This document shows, one piece after another, positions 53,037 to 62,129 of a stretch of 64,000 bases of DNA. The position numbers and the translations under genes were made by a program. The DNA is from Ignavibacteria bacterium (GTDB taxonomy: Bacteria > Bacteroidota > Ignavibacteria > OLB7). Each line of letters starts with the position of its first letter. Positions within the stretch are counted from its first letter, which is position 1. The notes below the pieces were generated by a model. It saw only the letters and a program-made list of their open reading frames with translations. It was not told the DNA's origin and did not search any database. Location of the stretch: positions 1,054,001 to 1,118,000 of the forward strand of contig JACKAE010000001.1 of the NCBI GenBank assembly GCA_020635205.1, written 5' to 3'.

Positions 53037-54116
53037 TCAATCCCCTCGGCTTTGCAATCGAAGTGCCAACCATCTCCCCTCTTGTCGAAGAGCCTTGAAC
53101 AGAGCGAGTAATACTGAGCGAATGGGAGAACCATTGCTGAAAGCCGCCGCGATTGCGTAGAGAGTTCGGAGCGAGAAGCGTGATTCGTTGACGACACCCC
53201 ATATCGGTTCCCAGTAGTCGGGAGAAAACTTCGCCTTAAAGAAATCGAGACCATCGAATTTATAGAAGCGTCGTCCGTGCAGCCGGAGCCAGCCGAAGAG
53301 AAAGCGAATAAGTGGAGGATTTGTCACAGCAATGTCAGCGCGACGTGAGAGAGGAGCCAAGCCGAGTGTCACATAGGTGTAATCTTCACGTGCAATTGTG
53401 GTAATGGCTTGATCCAGCAGGAGTTCAACCGTGCCGTTTGGTGCTGCTCTTCTCCTCACAAATTGCTCTACTAACCAACCGTTTCGGAGCGGAACGGGAG
53501 AAAGCAGGACGAAGCCCACGACGTTCTGATTCCACTTGGCAACGAAGACACGGCGATCGAAAAGGCGGTCGAGCGTTTGGGGTTCAACTAAGAAGTGAAG
53601 AGGGGGAAATGGTCGGTTGTCGAGCCACTCGTTCAGGCATTGTTGAAGTTCTGGATGGTTGAGAGCCTTCTCTTTCGGCCACTCCTCCACCTCTACTCCT
53701 TTATTTCGTGCTCGGTGAAGTTGTGCTCGTAGGGAGGGGTGTCCTTCGATCTTCTCTCTCCAAGTTTTCGGATTCCATACAGGTTGCGCTCCGATTACTA
53801 CAGTGGCATAGCCAGTTCTATTACGAAAGTGGGAGACAAACTCCGAACTGGCACAGAACCAACAGAGGCGTTTTATCCCACCGCTCAGAGTGTTGGATTC
53901 AAATCGAGTTGCTACCTCTAAAGAGTTTTCAATCGGGCTGACAGGCTCACCAGCGGCAACGATAGTTTTTCCCCTCGACACATATCCAACAAGTCCCATT
54001 TCATCCGGTGCAAACCAGCGGAGGAATCCGGGGTTGATAATCTGATATGCGGTGGAATTCCTGCCGTAGCGTAGGATAAGTGTGCGGGCGGAATTGACCG
54101 AATCTGTCTGATTCAT
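53037..54116 (-). CDS. DUF2156 / MprF C-terminal-like aminoacyltransferase
   Basis: 359 residues from ATG 54116. A longer frame starts at 54161, but that start lies inside a 48-bp palindrome and its extra residues are not family-like. The protein matches the soluble GNAT-type synthase part of MprF (DUF2156): LRWFAPDEMGLVGYVSRGKT, VVIGAQPVWNPKTW, LHRARNKGVEVEEW, FVLLSPVPLRNGWLVEQFVR, YVTLGLAPLS and YKFDGLDFFKAKFSPDYWEP. In MprF this domain transfers lysine or alanine from tRNA to phosphatidylglycerol, but here no membrane flippase part is fused, so the acceptor is uncertain. It sits between the ABC ATPase and the HNH gene. Confidence 0.85.
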   Translation of the reverse strand: MNQTDSVNSARTLILRYGRNSTAYQIINPGFLRWFAPDEMGLVGYVSRGKTIVAAGEPVSPIENSLEVATRFESNTLSGGIKRLCWFCASSEFVSHFRNRTGYATVVIGAQPVWNPKTWREKIEGHPSLRAQLHRARNKGVEVEEWPKEKALNHPELQQCLNEWLDNRPFPPLHFLVEPQTLDRLFDRRVFVAKWNQNVVGFVLLSPVPLRNGWLVEQFVRRRAAPNGTVELLLDQAITTIAREDYTYVTLGLAPLSRRADIAVTNPPLIRFLFGWLRLHGRRFYKFDGLDFFKAKFSPDYWEPIWGVVNESRFSLRTLYAIAAAFSNGSPIRSVLLALFKALRQEGRWLALRLQSRGD

Positions 54117-54131
54117 ATCGAAGGTTGTGGT

Positions 54132-54179
54132 GATTGGAGATGTAGGGTCATGGCGCGCCATGACCCTACATCTCCAATC
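54132..54179. repeat. 48-bp perfect palindrome
   Basis: The 24 bases at 54132-54155 are exactly reverse-complementary to 54156-54179 with no loop, centred on GGCGCGCC. It lies in the 66-bp gap between the HNH and MprF-like genes, both on the minus strand. It could be a cruciform, a REP-type repeat, a terminator or a protein-binding site. Confidence 0.95.
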
Positions 54180-54182
54180 GTC

Positions 54183-54674
54183 CTACTGCATAAAAAGATA
54201 TTGCTCCCACTCTCGCTCGATGCGACCAGCAAACTTTCTCAAGAACGTAACGTGATTCGGGCGGAAGGGTTTGCGTCGCAGTGGCATATCGGCCTCTTCA
54301 GGCGTCCTATTCCCCTTCTTGTTATTACACTTTACGCAGGCAGTTACCAAGTTCTCCCACGTATCATTCCCTCCTCGCGACTTCGGTATGATGTGGTCAA
54401 TTGTCAACGGAGGCTTCCCCGCGCCGCAATAGCCACACTGGTGGTTATCTCGACGAATGATATTCTTTCGGGAAAGTTCAACTTTTCTGAATGGCAGGCG
54501 AACGTAGACAAAGAGTCTGACAATGCTTGGGTAGGGATAGACCTGCGAAATTGTCCGCAGAGCAGTAGTTGAGCGGGCTTGAACCATTTCGGCTTTGCCC
54601 AACCAGAGGAGAACAACAGCTTTGCGAACACTGCAAACGCTCAGCGGTTCATAGTTTTGGTTGAGTACCAGCAC
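54183..54674 (-). CDS. HNH endonuclease-family protein
   Basis: 163 residues from a GTG start. Family members usually begin a few residues before the conserved VLNQNYEPL, so the start may lie slightly upstream with a non-canonical codon. The nuclease motif is complete: C80 and C83 (CGYCG), D93-H94 (TIDHIIPKSRGG), N108 and C113/C116 (ENLVTACVKCNNKKG), the zinc-ribbon HNH form. The N-terminal region (LSVCSVRKAVVLLWLGKAEM) is shared by a widespread chromosomal family of unknown cellular role. No restriction methylase or prophage gene is adjacent, so it is probably not part of a restriction system. Confidence 0.85.
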   Translation of the reverse strand: MLVLNQNYEPLSVCSVRKAVVLLWLGKAEMVQARSTTALRTISQVYPYPSIVRLFVYVRLPFRKVELSRKNIIRRDNHQCGYCGAGKPPLTIDHIIPKSRGGNDTWENLVTACVKCNNKKGNRTPEEADMPLRRKPFRPNHVTFLRKFAGRIEREWEQYLFMQ

Positions 54675-54811
54675 TTTATCGCTGAGCGTTACCTGAACGT
54701 GTGCGAGGCCGTTCGGTTTTGATATTGGTGCAAATCGTGCGAAGGCAGAGTTCTGTTAGTAGATTTCGTGTAATGTTCAGTTTTTGGCGTTAAAGAGCCG
54801 GCTATCCGACG

Positions 54812-54854
54812 ATCAATAGTAGACTTCCGTGTGTTCAGAGAGTCTACTGTTGAT
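54812..54854 (-). terminator. hairpin at the end of tal
   Basis: ATCAATAGTAGACT (54812-54825) pairs with AGTCTACTGTTGAT (54841-54854), 13 of 14 bp plus one G-U. It starts at the tal stop codon. No T-tract, so termination efficiency is uncertain. Confidence 0.5.
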
Positions 54855-55972
54855 TATTCGTGGATGTCGGATTCGCGTAGCTGTTGCCGTTTCGACTCAA
54901 TTTTTTCAAAGAGAGAAGTGAATGATGCTTGGAACTTCTCTACACCCTCTTTCAAAAGATCGTCCATTACCTTCTCAAGAGAGACCCCCACCTCTTCTAT
55001 CTGCTGTAAGGTCTGTTCAGCGGTTTCAATCCCCTCCTCAATTCTTACTGTTGGGTCGCCGTGATCGAGAATTGCGTTGAGAGTGTTGGGAGGAACAGTG
55101 TTTACCGTTGTTGGCCCGACAAGATTATCGATGTAAAGCAAGTCAGGGTACTTCGGGTCTTTCGTTGACGTGCTGGCCCAGAGAGGCCGCTGTGCGTTGG
55201 CTCCAGCCCCTTCGAGCCTCTCCCAACGCTCCCCCTTGAAGAGGTGGAGAAACTCTTGGTAGACCAGTTTGGAGTTCACTAATCCTGCCTTCCCTTGCAG
55301 AGCGATTGCTTGGTCGGTTCCGATATTTGCCAAGAGCTGATCGATCATCGAGTCGATACGGCTGACAAAGATGCTCGCAACGGAGTGGACGTTATCGATT
55401 GCCTCTCCTCTGCTTAACCGATCTTCCAGTCCGGCTAAAAAGGCCTCAACAACCTGGCGATATTGTTCGAGCGAGAAGATGAGTGTGATGTTCACATTCA
55501 TTCCGGCGGCAATGCACTGGCGAATTGCTGGGTATCCTTCAGGGGTTGCCGGAATTTTAATCATCAAGTTTGGGCGATCGACACTTTGCCAGAGGTGGTG
55601 AGCTTCTTGAACAGTCCCAGAAGTATCGTTAGCTAAAGTTGGGCTAACCTCAAGGGAGATGTAGCCATCGAGACCATTTGACTCGTCGAATATCGGACGA
55701 ATCAGATTACACGCATCTCGAACATCAGTGATAAAAAGTTCTGTGGCGATGGCGGCGGTCTCCATACCCTGTTCATCGAGCGAGGCAATCTGGCTATCGT
55801 AATCGCTTCCTCCAGCAATTGCCCCCTCAAAAATTGTTGGATTCGAGGTCATCCCTCGGATACCAAGGTCAATGAACTCCTTCATCTTACCTGAAGCAAT
55901 GAAGTCGCGGCTGATAAAATCGTACCAGATCGATTGACCTAAGTTGTGGAGATCGTGCAGTTTGCTCGTCAT
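54854..55972 (-). CDS. tal: transaldolase
   Basis: 372 residues, the longer bacterial transaldolase type (TalB-like actinobacterial/cyanobacterial group). It transfers dihydroxyacetone units between sugar phosphates in the pentose-phosphate pathway. Motifs: LGQSIWYDFISRDFI, GIRGMTSNPTIFEGAIAGG (N-terminal signature), DGYISLEVSPTLANDT, MIKIPATPEGYPAI (with the Schiff-base lysine in IKIPAT), GMNVNITLIFSLEQYRQVVE and SVASIFVSRIDSMID. The ATG start is canonical. It stands alone, with a hairpin at its 3' end and a long divergent region upstream. Confidence 0.94.
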   Translation of the reverse strand: MTSKLHDLHNLGQSIWYDFISRDFIASGKMKEFIDLGIRGMTSNPTIFEGAIAGGSDYDSQIASLDEQGMETAAIATELFITDVRDACNLIRPIFDESNGLDGYISLEVSPTLANDTSGTVQEAHHLWQSVDRPNLMIKIPATPEGYPAIRQCIAAGMNVNITLIFSLEQYRQVVEAFLAGLEDRLSRGEAIDNVHSVASIFVSRIDSMIDQLLANIGTDQAIALQGKAGLVNSKLVYQEFLHLFKGERWERLEGAGANAQRPLWASTSTKDPKYPDLLYIDNLVGPTTVNTVPPNTLNAILDHGDPTVRIEEGIETAEQTLQQIEEVGVSLEKVMDDLLKEGVEKFQASFTSLFEKIESKRQQLRESDIHE

Positions 55973-56404
55973 TATCGTAATTCTATAGGAAAACGTCAGA
56001 ATGGTGAATAATCGAACAGGCTTTCAACTACTACCTTTTACAGCCTCGTTGGGTCTGTTCGGAGGCCAAGTTACGAAGATTTGGCCTGTCAGGTCGGTTT
56101 GTTGATATGATGAAATCAATATCGGACGGGGAGAAAGAGCAAAAATAGTTTATCTGGAAGATTTTTCTGGAATCCCGCTAACAAAAACTGGGAAGATGTG
56201 TTAGGTAGGCGTGCAAGACTGCAGATAGGGGGGAGGAGAAAGATTTTTGTCTGAATGTTTGTATAGAAATTCTTGTTTCTCGTAAATTGGACGGAATCGT
56301 ATCGTGGGTAGATTTTGGATACAGTTCTTGTATAGCACAACAATGATAAAATTCCCTTCGGAAGAAATAATTCCACATCCATCACAAACACAAGGAGTGA
56401 ACCA
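55973..56404. other. 432-bp divergent promoter region, no gene
   Basis: Between tal and the largest T9SS gene. AT-rich on the right. Minus-strand frames here lack family similarity. It holds the promoter candidate at 56287-56317; nothing else is recognised. Confidence 0.5.
56287..56317 (+). promoter_or_regulatory. Bacteroidota-type promoter candidate
   Basis: TTG at 56287-56289, 19 bp spacing and TAGATTTTG at 56309-56317 resemble the Bacteroidota TTTG-N19-TAnnTTTG housekeeping promoter, with one extra base in the second element. It lies 88 bp upstream of the start of the 1453-residue T9SS gene. Confidence 0.4.
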
Positions 56405-59400
56405 ATGAGAAGATTGTTTGTACTTCTCTACGTTGCTCTTTTTGCGTCGATGACCATCCCAGCATTTGCTGGGGGGGGAGATGGCGAAAAAGAGCAAGAC
56501 GATCCGGAGACGCTCCGTCGAAGTGTTAGTCCATCCTCGTATCCAGGGGGGCCAATTGCAAAGGCACCGCTTGCTACAGGGTATTATGTGACTGACAACG
56601 ACGCACCGGCATCCGGACAGCCATGGCAGCCTTCGTACTCGTTCCTCGATACGACGGCTGATCCTTCTTCGTGGCGGCGTATTGCCTCTGGTCCTAACCA
56701 GGGTATTACCGAGACTCAGTTTGGCCACGAGTATTTCCGCAATCCTAATAGAATGACCGACTCGACAAACGACGCGTTTGCCGGTCCTATTGCTATTGGG
56801 TTCCCTTTCTACTACTACGGTATCAAGTACGACAGCTTCTATGTCTCGACAAACGCGTTGGTTGCCTTGAGCAACCGTCGCTATGTCTATGACTTGCAAG
56901 GCAACCGCGTTGGTTACGACCAATTCAGCGAGGACACACGTGCACGTAGTGGCAACCCGGCTACTGATCCAGTACCGGATGATTACGGATATCAGTACGT
57001 TGCGCTGAACAACGACAACACGTCGCCAACAGCCGGTATTCTGGATCCGAAGAATACACCGTTCCCGAAGAACTCACTTCGTGCAACTCTCGCACCGATG
57101 TGGGACGACTTGGAACTTTCACAGGTTAACCCTGACGATGGCAACCCTGACGATTACGGACGGGTTTACTGGCGTCGTGCAGATAACTCAAACAAGCTCG
57201 TAATCTACTATGTTCGCGCTTCCATGACTGGTGGCGCAGATGGTGAGATCAAGAACGTTCCGGTGGTTAACCACCGTCACCGTGTTGAGAAGCGGCAGAT
57301 CCGTACCAACTTCCAGGTTGTACTTGATCGCCGTGACAGCTCAGTACAGTTCAACTATAGCCGCTTTGACGGAGTTTTCATTGATCCTGAGCAGGGCATC
57401 TTCCAGATTCCAGCTACGGCAATGTTCCGTGCTAACGCGGCAGTTGGTATCCAGAGCCACAATCGTGAGTTCACCAACTACATGCACTCCTACACACAGG
57501 GAGAGAATGGTTTTGGTGGCGCAGTGTTTGTGAATGGTGATCCGAACGGTACGCCTCACACCGCGTTAGCAATCCAGTTTAAGCAGTGGAAGAACGTTGT
57601 GCGAGTGTTGGAAGTTTCCTTCCAGCGTCCGAAGGCAACGAATCCTTCGGAATTTGAACCGCTTGACAGACGTTTGGCAGCAAACAACTATGAGTTGCTT
57701 CTTGGACATCCAGTTCTTGGAGCTATTCGTCCAGTCGGTATTGTTGAAAACGTATCGAGCAATGTTGGTCCGGTAAATATTACACCGCAGCCAATTCAGT
57801 TCAACGTTGTCTTCCGTATCCGTGACCTTGTCTTCACGACAAGACCTCCGGTTTACCAGAAGTCATCGACGACACGCAATCTTTATCCGATTGAGAATGT
57901 TGCTGGAGAGCAGAACGCAAATGCTGCTCGTCCAAACATTGACACGATCGTCTTCGATCCATTTGCACCAGTTCCAACCGTTGTAAGAAACGTTGGTCGT
58001 TTCCGTGCAGAGATTATCGCCACGGATCGCAATCCATCGGGATTGGTTTACGGTGACCGTTGGCCGTTCGACGATACCACAGGTGTTACCATCTTCGGTA
58101 TTCGTCGTGTTGAGCTTCCGTACATCACAACGTTTGATAACTACAGTGTTTCGGAAGATGGTGTTGTGCCAGACGTAACCAACTGGGTTTCGATTGGTGC
58201 TGAGGTTGTGGATGGTGACGTGAACACGTACAACCCGCCTCCACCACGGAGCCGCAGCGTTGGAGCACGTGGACTGAACTCACCAGTTGCGAAGCTCGAC
58301 CGTCGTGACATCGGTGGTGCGTTCTATAACTCTGACATTCCAGGATTGCTTGGTGGCGATACACTGATTTCGTTCCCAATCAACTTGGCAGGTGGCGTTC
58401 CAGGAACACCAACGATTCTTATTTCATATGAGCGTGCTGGCCGTCAGGAATATCCGCGCGGTTGGAGTGATGCTCTTCGTCTTGGTCCTGAGCAGGCTGT
58501 CTACAACACACTGAAGACCGGTTTCTTCCAGGTTCCAGACATCTTGACGGTTGAGTTTGCAGAGCCAAGCAACGACGAGCAGAAGATCAACAACATCACA
58601 AATGCTCGCCGTTGGAGCGAAGCTGACTTCCTCAGCACTGAGGGATCAATTCCTGCTGAGACCTTCTGGGGCAATGTTGCTACACCACGTTGGGCAGTCT
58701 TCGGTGGTGGTGGTGGTCAGGATACTGCTGGCAACATCATCATTGACGAGTTCGACGGTGGAAAGGACTTCCTCTTCCGTAGAGGTGTTGTGCCGATTCC
58801 AAGGCGTTGGACGGTTGATCTGGACATCGCGAAGTATTTCCGCTTCCGTCTCCGCGTAATTTCGCAGAGCCACAAGAATCCGGTTGGACCACCAGCGGAC
58901 GACGAAGATCCATTCTACGTGGACAACGTAATCGTCTCGATTCCAGACAAACCAGAAGTTGAGGTTACTGGTATTGAGGTTGACTGGCCATATACAGAGG
59001 CTCCTGCATCGCAGGCACGCGCAATTCCAATGTCTGTGAAGGTTTCGAACAACGGAACCACGGCTGCAACTGCTTTCGGCGTTGCACTCACAGTCGAGAA
59101 TCGTGACACGCCACCGACACCTGGTTTCTATAACTACTACCGCTACAAGACAATTATCTCGCTTGGAGCAGGTGAAGACCAGATCGAGCAGTTCCCATCG
59201 TGGAACGCACAGGAGTGTGGTGCTGATATCGACGCAAGTGTGGATACAAATGGTACTTCAACGAACTATCGGATTACTGCACAGATTCTGCCGCAGGGTT
59301 ATGACTCGTACAATGCGAACGACAACACTTGGACAGACTTCAAACTTCGTCTTGGTGCAACATTCGCTTATGACTTTGTCGATGACCGTGGCACTATCAG

Positions 59401-60766
59401 CAACGACGCGGCACAGGTTTCCGGCACGCCGGGCAAGGGTCTGAACCTTGTTGCACCATTCCCAGATCCAAACGGCGCACAGCCTTACGGACCACTTGGT
59501 GGTAGCATCTCGGGAACGTTTGCAATGCAGTTCCGGATCTTAACGCGCGACACGATTCGTGGATTCCAGGCACTGTATGGATCAGCGAACTCGTCACCAG
59601 ACGCAGTTCTCTACTCGATCTATAAGCAGCCATCTGCTTCTAGTGTCAACGCTCCGCCACAGAAGGTTGCGAACAATGCAAACCTTGGTTTGGTTAACTC
59701 CACACGCCGTTACGCACGTCGTGGTGAAGGACGCCCAGCCGACTCGCGGACAACAAATCCAGGACCGTTCTACTTCGATGAGTACGTGATCTATGAACTG
59801 GACACAGCATACATTGCTGATCCAGGTATCTACTTCGTAACGGTTGCACAGCTTGGCCAGACAGGTCTTGAGCTTGGCGGTAACTCTTATCGTCAGGGTC
59901 AGGTTATCACGATTCGTGATGATGCTGGTCAGGGAGCAGGTGACTTCAACATCGCCGGACATCCAGAAATGCGTCAGAACCGCTTCTGGTACGAGACGAC
60001 AGTTGAGTCTGAGACGTGGAATCCGATGCTTACGTCCATTGGTAACCCAGGATATCCGCACCTTGATTGGAGAGGATTGAATCCAGCCGGATTCTTCACC
60101 TATCAGCGTGGATCGTGGGTTCCGATGATTCGTCCGTTCTTCGACTACAAGAGCAGCACATCGTGCGAAGTTCTGCCAGTTGAATTGGCTGACTTCCGCG
60201 CAACAGCTTTGACCAGTGCAATCCGCCTCGATTGGCAGACCGCTACTGAGTTGAACAACCGTGGCTTTACAGTCGAGCGTCGTGTTGACGGCGATCAGAA
60301 CTGGGCAGACATGACCTTCGTCGAAGGTGCAGGAACGAGCAATCAGGCTCGCGACTACAGCTACCTTGATAAGGATGTCACAAGCAACGTGACCTACCAG
60401 TACCGTCTCCGCCAGGAAGATCTTGATGGAACTCAGAGCTACAGCTCGATCCGCGAGGCGCGCATCAACAGCGCAACAACCGGTACGCTTGCTAACGTTC
60501 TGCAGCAGAACACACCGAACCCAGCATCGGCTTACACCACGATTCCTTTTGTGGTTGCTGAGAGTGGTTCAGTGAAGATCGAGATCTGCGACGTATACGG
60601 AAACGTAGTTCGCACGATGACAGCAGACGCCAGAAGTGGCGCAGGTACAAGCGTCGATTGGGATCTTACCGACGACAACGGTGCTCGCGTTGCAAACGGC
60701 ACATACGTCTACAAGCTGATCGGCAACGGCTTCACACAGTCACGCAAGATGACAGTGATTCGCTAA
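56405..60766 (+). CDS. large T9SS-secreted surface protein, probably highly expressed
   Basis: 1453 residues; signal peptide VALFASMTIPAFA. The mature protein opens with a low-complexity segment and then YSFLDTTADPSSWRRIASG, followed by beta-rich domains (IAIGFPFYYYGIKYDSFYVS, LAPMWDDLELSQVN) like surface beta-propeller or lectin-type domains. Near 1260-1355 is the fibronectin-like block common in T9SS cargo (VELADFRATALTSAIRLDWQ, TELNNRGFTVERRVDGDQNW), and the last ~85 residues are a type A sorting domain (QQNTPNPASAYTTIPFVVAE ... VANGTYVYKLIGNG ... SRKMTVIR). Codons are strongly biased to CGT, GGT, AAC, ATC and TTC compared with neighbours, implying high expression. Probable S-layer-like or adhesin role, unproven. 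Confidence 0.82.
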   Translation: MRRLFVLLYVALFASMTIPAFAGGGDGEKEQDDPETLRRSVSPSSYPGGPIAKAPLATGYYVTDNDAPASGQPWQPSYSFLDTTADPSSWRRIASGPNQGITETQFGHEYFRNPNRMTDSTNDAFAGPIAIGFPFYYYGIKYDSFYVSTNALVALSNRRYVYDLQGNRVGYDQFSEDTRARSGNPATDPVPDDYGYQYVALNNDNTSPTAGILDPKNTPFPKNSLRATLAPMWDDLELSQVNPDDGNPDDYGRVYWRRADNSNKLVIYYVRASMTGGADGEIKNVPVVNHRHRVEKRQIRTNFQVVLDRRDSSVQFNYSRFDGVFIDPEQGIFQIPATAMFRANAAVGIQSHNREFTNYMHSYTQGENGFGGAVFVNGDPNGTPHTALAIQFKQWKNVVRVLEVSFQRPKATNPSEFEPLDRRLAANNYELLLGHPVLGAIRPVGIVENVSSNVGPVNITPQPIQFNVVFRIRDLVFTTRPPVYQKSSTTRNLYPIENVAGEQNANAARPNIDTIVFDPFAPVPTVVRNVGRFRAEIIATDRNPSGLVYGDRWPFDDTTGVTIFGIRRVELPYITTFDNYSVSEDGVVPDVTNWVSIGAEVVDGDVNTYNPPPPRSRSVGARGLNSPVAKLDRRDIGGAFYNSDIPGLLGGDTLISFPINLAGGVPGTPTILISYERAGRQEYPRGWSDALRLGPEQAVYNTLKTGFFQVPDILTVEFAEPSNDEQKINNITNARRWSEADFLSTEGSIPAETFWGNVATPRWAVFGGGGGQDTAGNIIIDEFDGGKDFLFRRGVVPIPRRWTVDLDIAKYFRFRLRVISQSHKNPVGPPADDEDPFYVDNVIVSIPDKPEVEVTGIEVDWPYTEAPASQARAIPMSVKVSNNGTTAATAFGVALTVENRDTPPTPGFYNYYRYKTIISLGAGEDQIEQFPSWNAQECGADIDASVDTNGTSTNYRITAQILPQGYDSYNANDNTWTDFKLRLGATFAYDFVDDRGTISNDAAQVSGTPGKGLNLVAPFPDPNGAQPYGPLGGSISGTFAMQFRILTRDTIRGFQALYGSANSSPDAVLYSIYKQPSASSVNAPPQKVANNANLGLVNSTRRYARRGEGRPADSRTTNPGPFYFDEYVIYELDTAYIADPGIYFVTVAQLGQTGLELGGNSYRQGQVITIRDDAGQGAGDFNIAGHPEMRQNRFWYETTVESETWNPMLTSIGNPGYPHLDWRGLNPAGFFTYQRGSWVPMIRPFFDYKSSTSCEVLPVELADFRATALTSAIRLDWQTATELNNRGFTVERRVDGDQNWADMTFVEGAGTSNQARDYSYLDKDVTSNVTYQYRLRQEDLDGTQSYSSIREARINSATTGTLANVLQQNTPNPASAYTTIPFVVAESGSVKIEICDVYGNVVRTMTADARSGAGTSVDWDLTDDNGARVANGTYVYKLIGNGFTQSRKMTVIR

Positions 60767-60790
60767 GCTGAACTGACTTGTTTGAATGCG

Positions 60791-60831
60791 AGAAAGCCTC
60801 TCTGGAAACTTCCGGAGAGGCTTTCTTTTTT
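60791..60831 (+). terminator. rho-independent terminator
   Basis: AGAAAGCCTCTCTGG (60791-60805) pairs with CCGGAGAGGCTTTCT (60812-60826) with one G-U pair, followed by a T-tract to 60831. It ends the large T9SS gene. Confidence 0.92.
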
Positions 60832-60891
60832 GGTTCGTATGTTTGCCGGGCGAGCCATCGTCACAACAACATTTCTGTCGAATTATCAGGT

Positions 60892-61506
60892 ATGATAAAC
60901 ATTGCTGTCTTTGCCTCAGGGAGAGGATCAAACTTCCAAGCAGTTCACCGGAAACTGAGTCAGATGCCGGACTCTCCAGCACAGATTGCTCTCTGCGTCA
61001 GCAATAACCCGAAGCCGGGAGCATTCGAGTATGCAGAGGCAAACGGTATCCCAACCTGTCGAGTCTCACCGAAAATGTTCCCTAACGATGAGGCAAAGTA
61101 TGATCGCGAGGTGCAAGCACTTCTTGGCTCGTATCATATCAACCTTATCGTTCTGGCAGGATATATGCGAATGCTTCCCCCGGGCGTTGTTAGCTTGTAT
61201 CGAGGGCGTATTCTCAACGTTCACCCAGCGTTGCTTCCCGACTTTGGTGGGCAGGGAATGTATGGGATGAATGTTCACCGGGCAGTAATTGAGGCGGGAA
61301 GGGAAGAGAGTGGTGTTACCGTTCACTTAGTTGACGAAGAGTACGATACGGGAGCCATTGTTGCTCAAGAACGAGTTCCAGTCCTCGCAGATGACACGGC
61401 AGAATCTCTCGCAGAGCGAGTATTGCATTTAGAACATGACTTCTACCCTCGCGTGATTCTCAAGGCTGCCCAACGGCTTTCCGAGGGGAAGGGAATAATC
61501 GACTGA
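60892..61506 (+). CDS. purN: phosphoribosylglycinamide formyltransferase
   Basis: 204 residues from ATG 60892, giving the canonical N-terminus INIAVFASGRGSNFQAV; the frame reaches back to 60778, but that part runs through the terminator and is not homologous. PurN transfers a formyl group from 10-formyltetrahydrofolate to GAR. Catalytic residues sit in ILNVHPALLP (Asn and His) and VHLVDEEYDTGAIVAQ (Asp). Other blocks: LVLAGYMRMLPPGVV. purM is at 8498, so the purine genes are scattered. Confidence 0.94.
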   Translation: MINIAVFASGRGSNFQAVHRKLSQMPDSPAQIALCVSNNPKPGAFEYAEANGIPTCRVSPKMFPNDEAKYDREVQALLGSYHINLIVLAGYMRMLPPGVVSLYRGRILNVHPALLPDFGGQGMYGMNVHRAVIEAGREESGVTVHLVDEEYDTGAIVAQERVPVLADDTAESLAERVLHLEHDFYPRVILKAAQRLSEGKGIID

Positions 61507-61632
61507 CGAGGGAGAGAAGCGTCGGAAGCCGATCCGTTCTTCGGTCGTGTGACATGGTGAAAGAACCTCTCCTGAAAGAAGGAGTTATCTTGCTTCCCTT
61601 CAAAGAGTCACAATAGCAACGTATATATCACA

Positions 61633-61974
61633 ATGGTAGAACTTGAAGTTTTCGATAACCCACGTCCTGAGCGGGACTATACAATCACACACGTGAACCC
61701 GGAATTCACCTCGGTCTGTCCGAAAACCGGATTGCCCGACTTTGGTACGATTACCCTCGAATATGTACCAGATGAACTCTGCGTAGAACTGAAGTCGCTG
61801 AAGTATTATTATCTCGATTTTCGGGATAAAGGAATTTTCTACGAAGCTGTGACCAATCAGATTTTAGATGACTTGGTGAAGGCCGTGAAGCCGAGATATA
61901 TGAAAGTGACCGGTCAGTTCTCAACGCGAGGAGGGTTGCATTCGGTTATCACTGTTGAGCATATGAGTTCATAG
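61633..61974 (+). CDS. queF: NADPH-dependent preQ0 reductase
   Basis: 113 residues, the short unimodular (type I) QueF. It reduces 7-cyano-7-deazaguanine to 7-aminomethyl-7-deazaguanine in queuosine synthesis. The catalytic cysteine is C29 in TSVCPKTGLPDFGTI with D36; the NADPH/substrate block ELKSLKYYYLDFRDKGIFYE and the terminal RGGLHSVITVEH complete the family pattern. I looked for a preQ1 riboswitch in the 126 bp upstream and did not find one. queD and queC follow in the same direction. Confidence 0.94.
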   Translation: MVELEVFDNPRPERDYTITHVNPEFTSVCPKTGLPDFGTITLEYVPDELCVELKSLKYYYLDFRDKGIFYEAVTNQILDDLVKAVKPRYMKVTGQFSTRGGLHSVITVEHMSS

Positions 61975-62129
61975 AGTTATAAGAGTGTATGAGTAATAGT
62001 AGCCGCAGGTCATCAGCCTGTGTCAGGGCATGTAGAGGATAGAGTTAAGAGTCCACCACAGCACATCAAAGATCGCGGTGGATAGTGTAGAGCGGTAGGC
62101 TACGCTGTACAAGCATTGAAGGGAAGCCA

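Noticed and set aside
56201..56923. 240-residue minus-strand frame at the start of the large T9SS gene
   Set aside because: Runs antisense to the signal peptide and mature N-terminus of a strongly supported gene; no motif.
61507..61632. possible preQ1 riboswitch upstream of queF
   Set aside because: No short stem-loop with the A-rich tail and downstream CUA/anti-SD pattern of known preQ1 classes could be found by eye.
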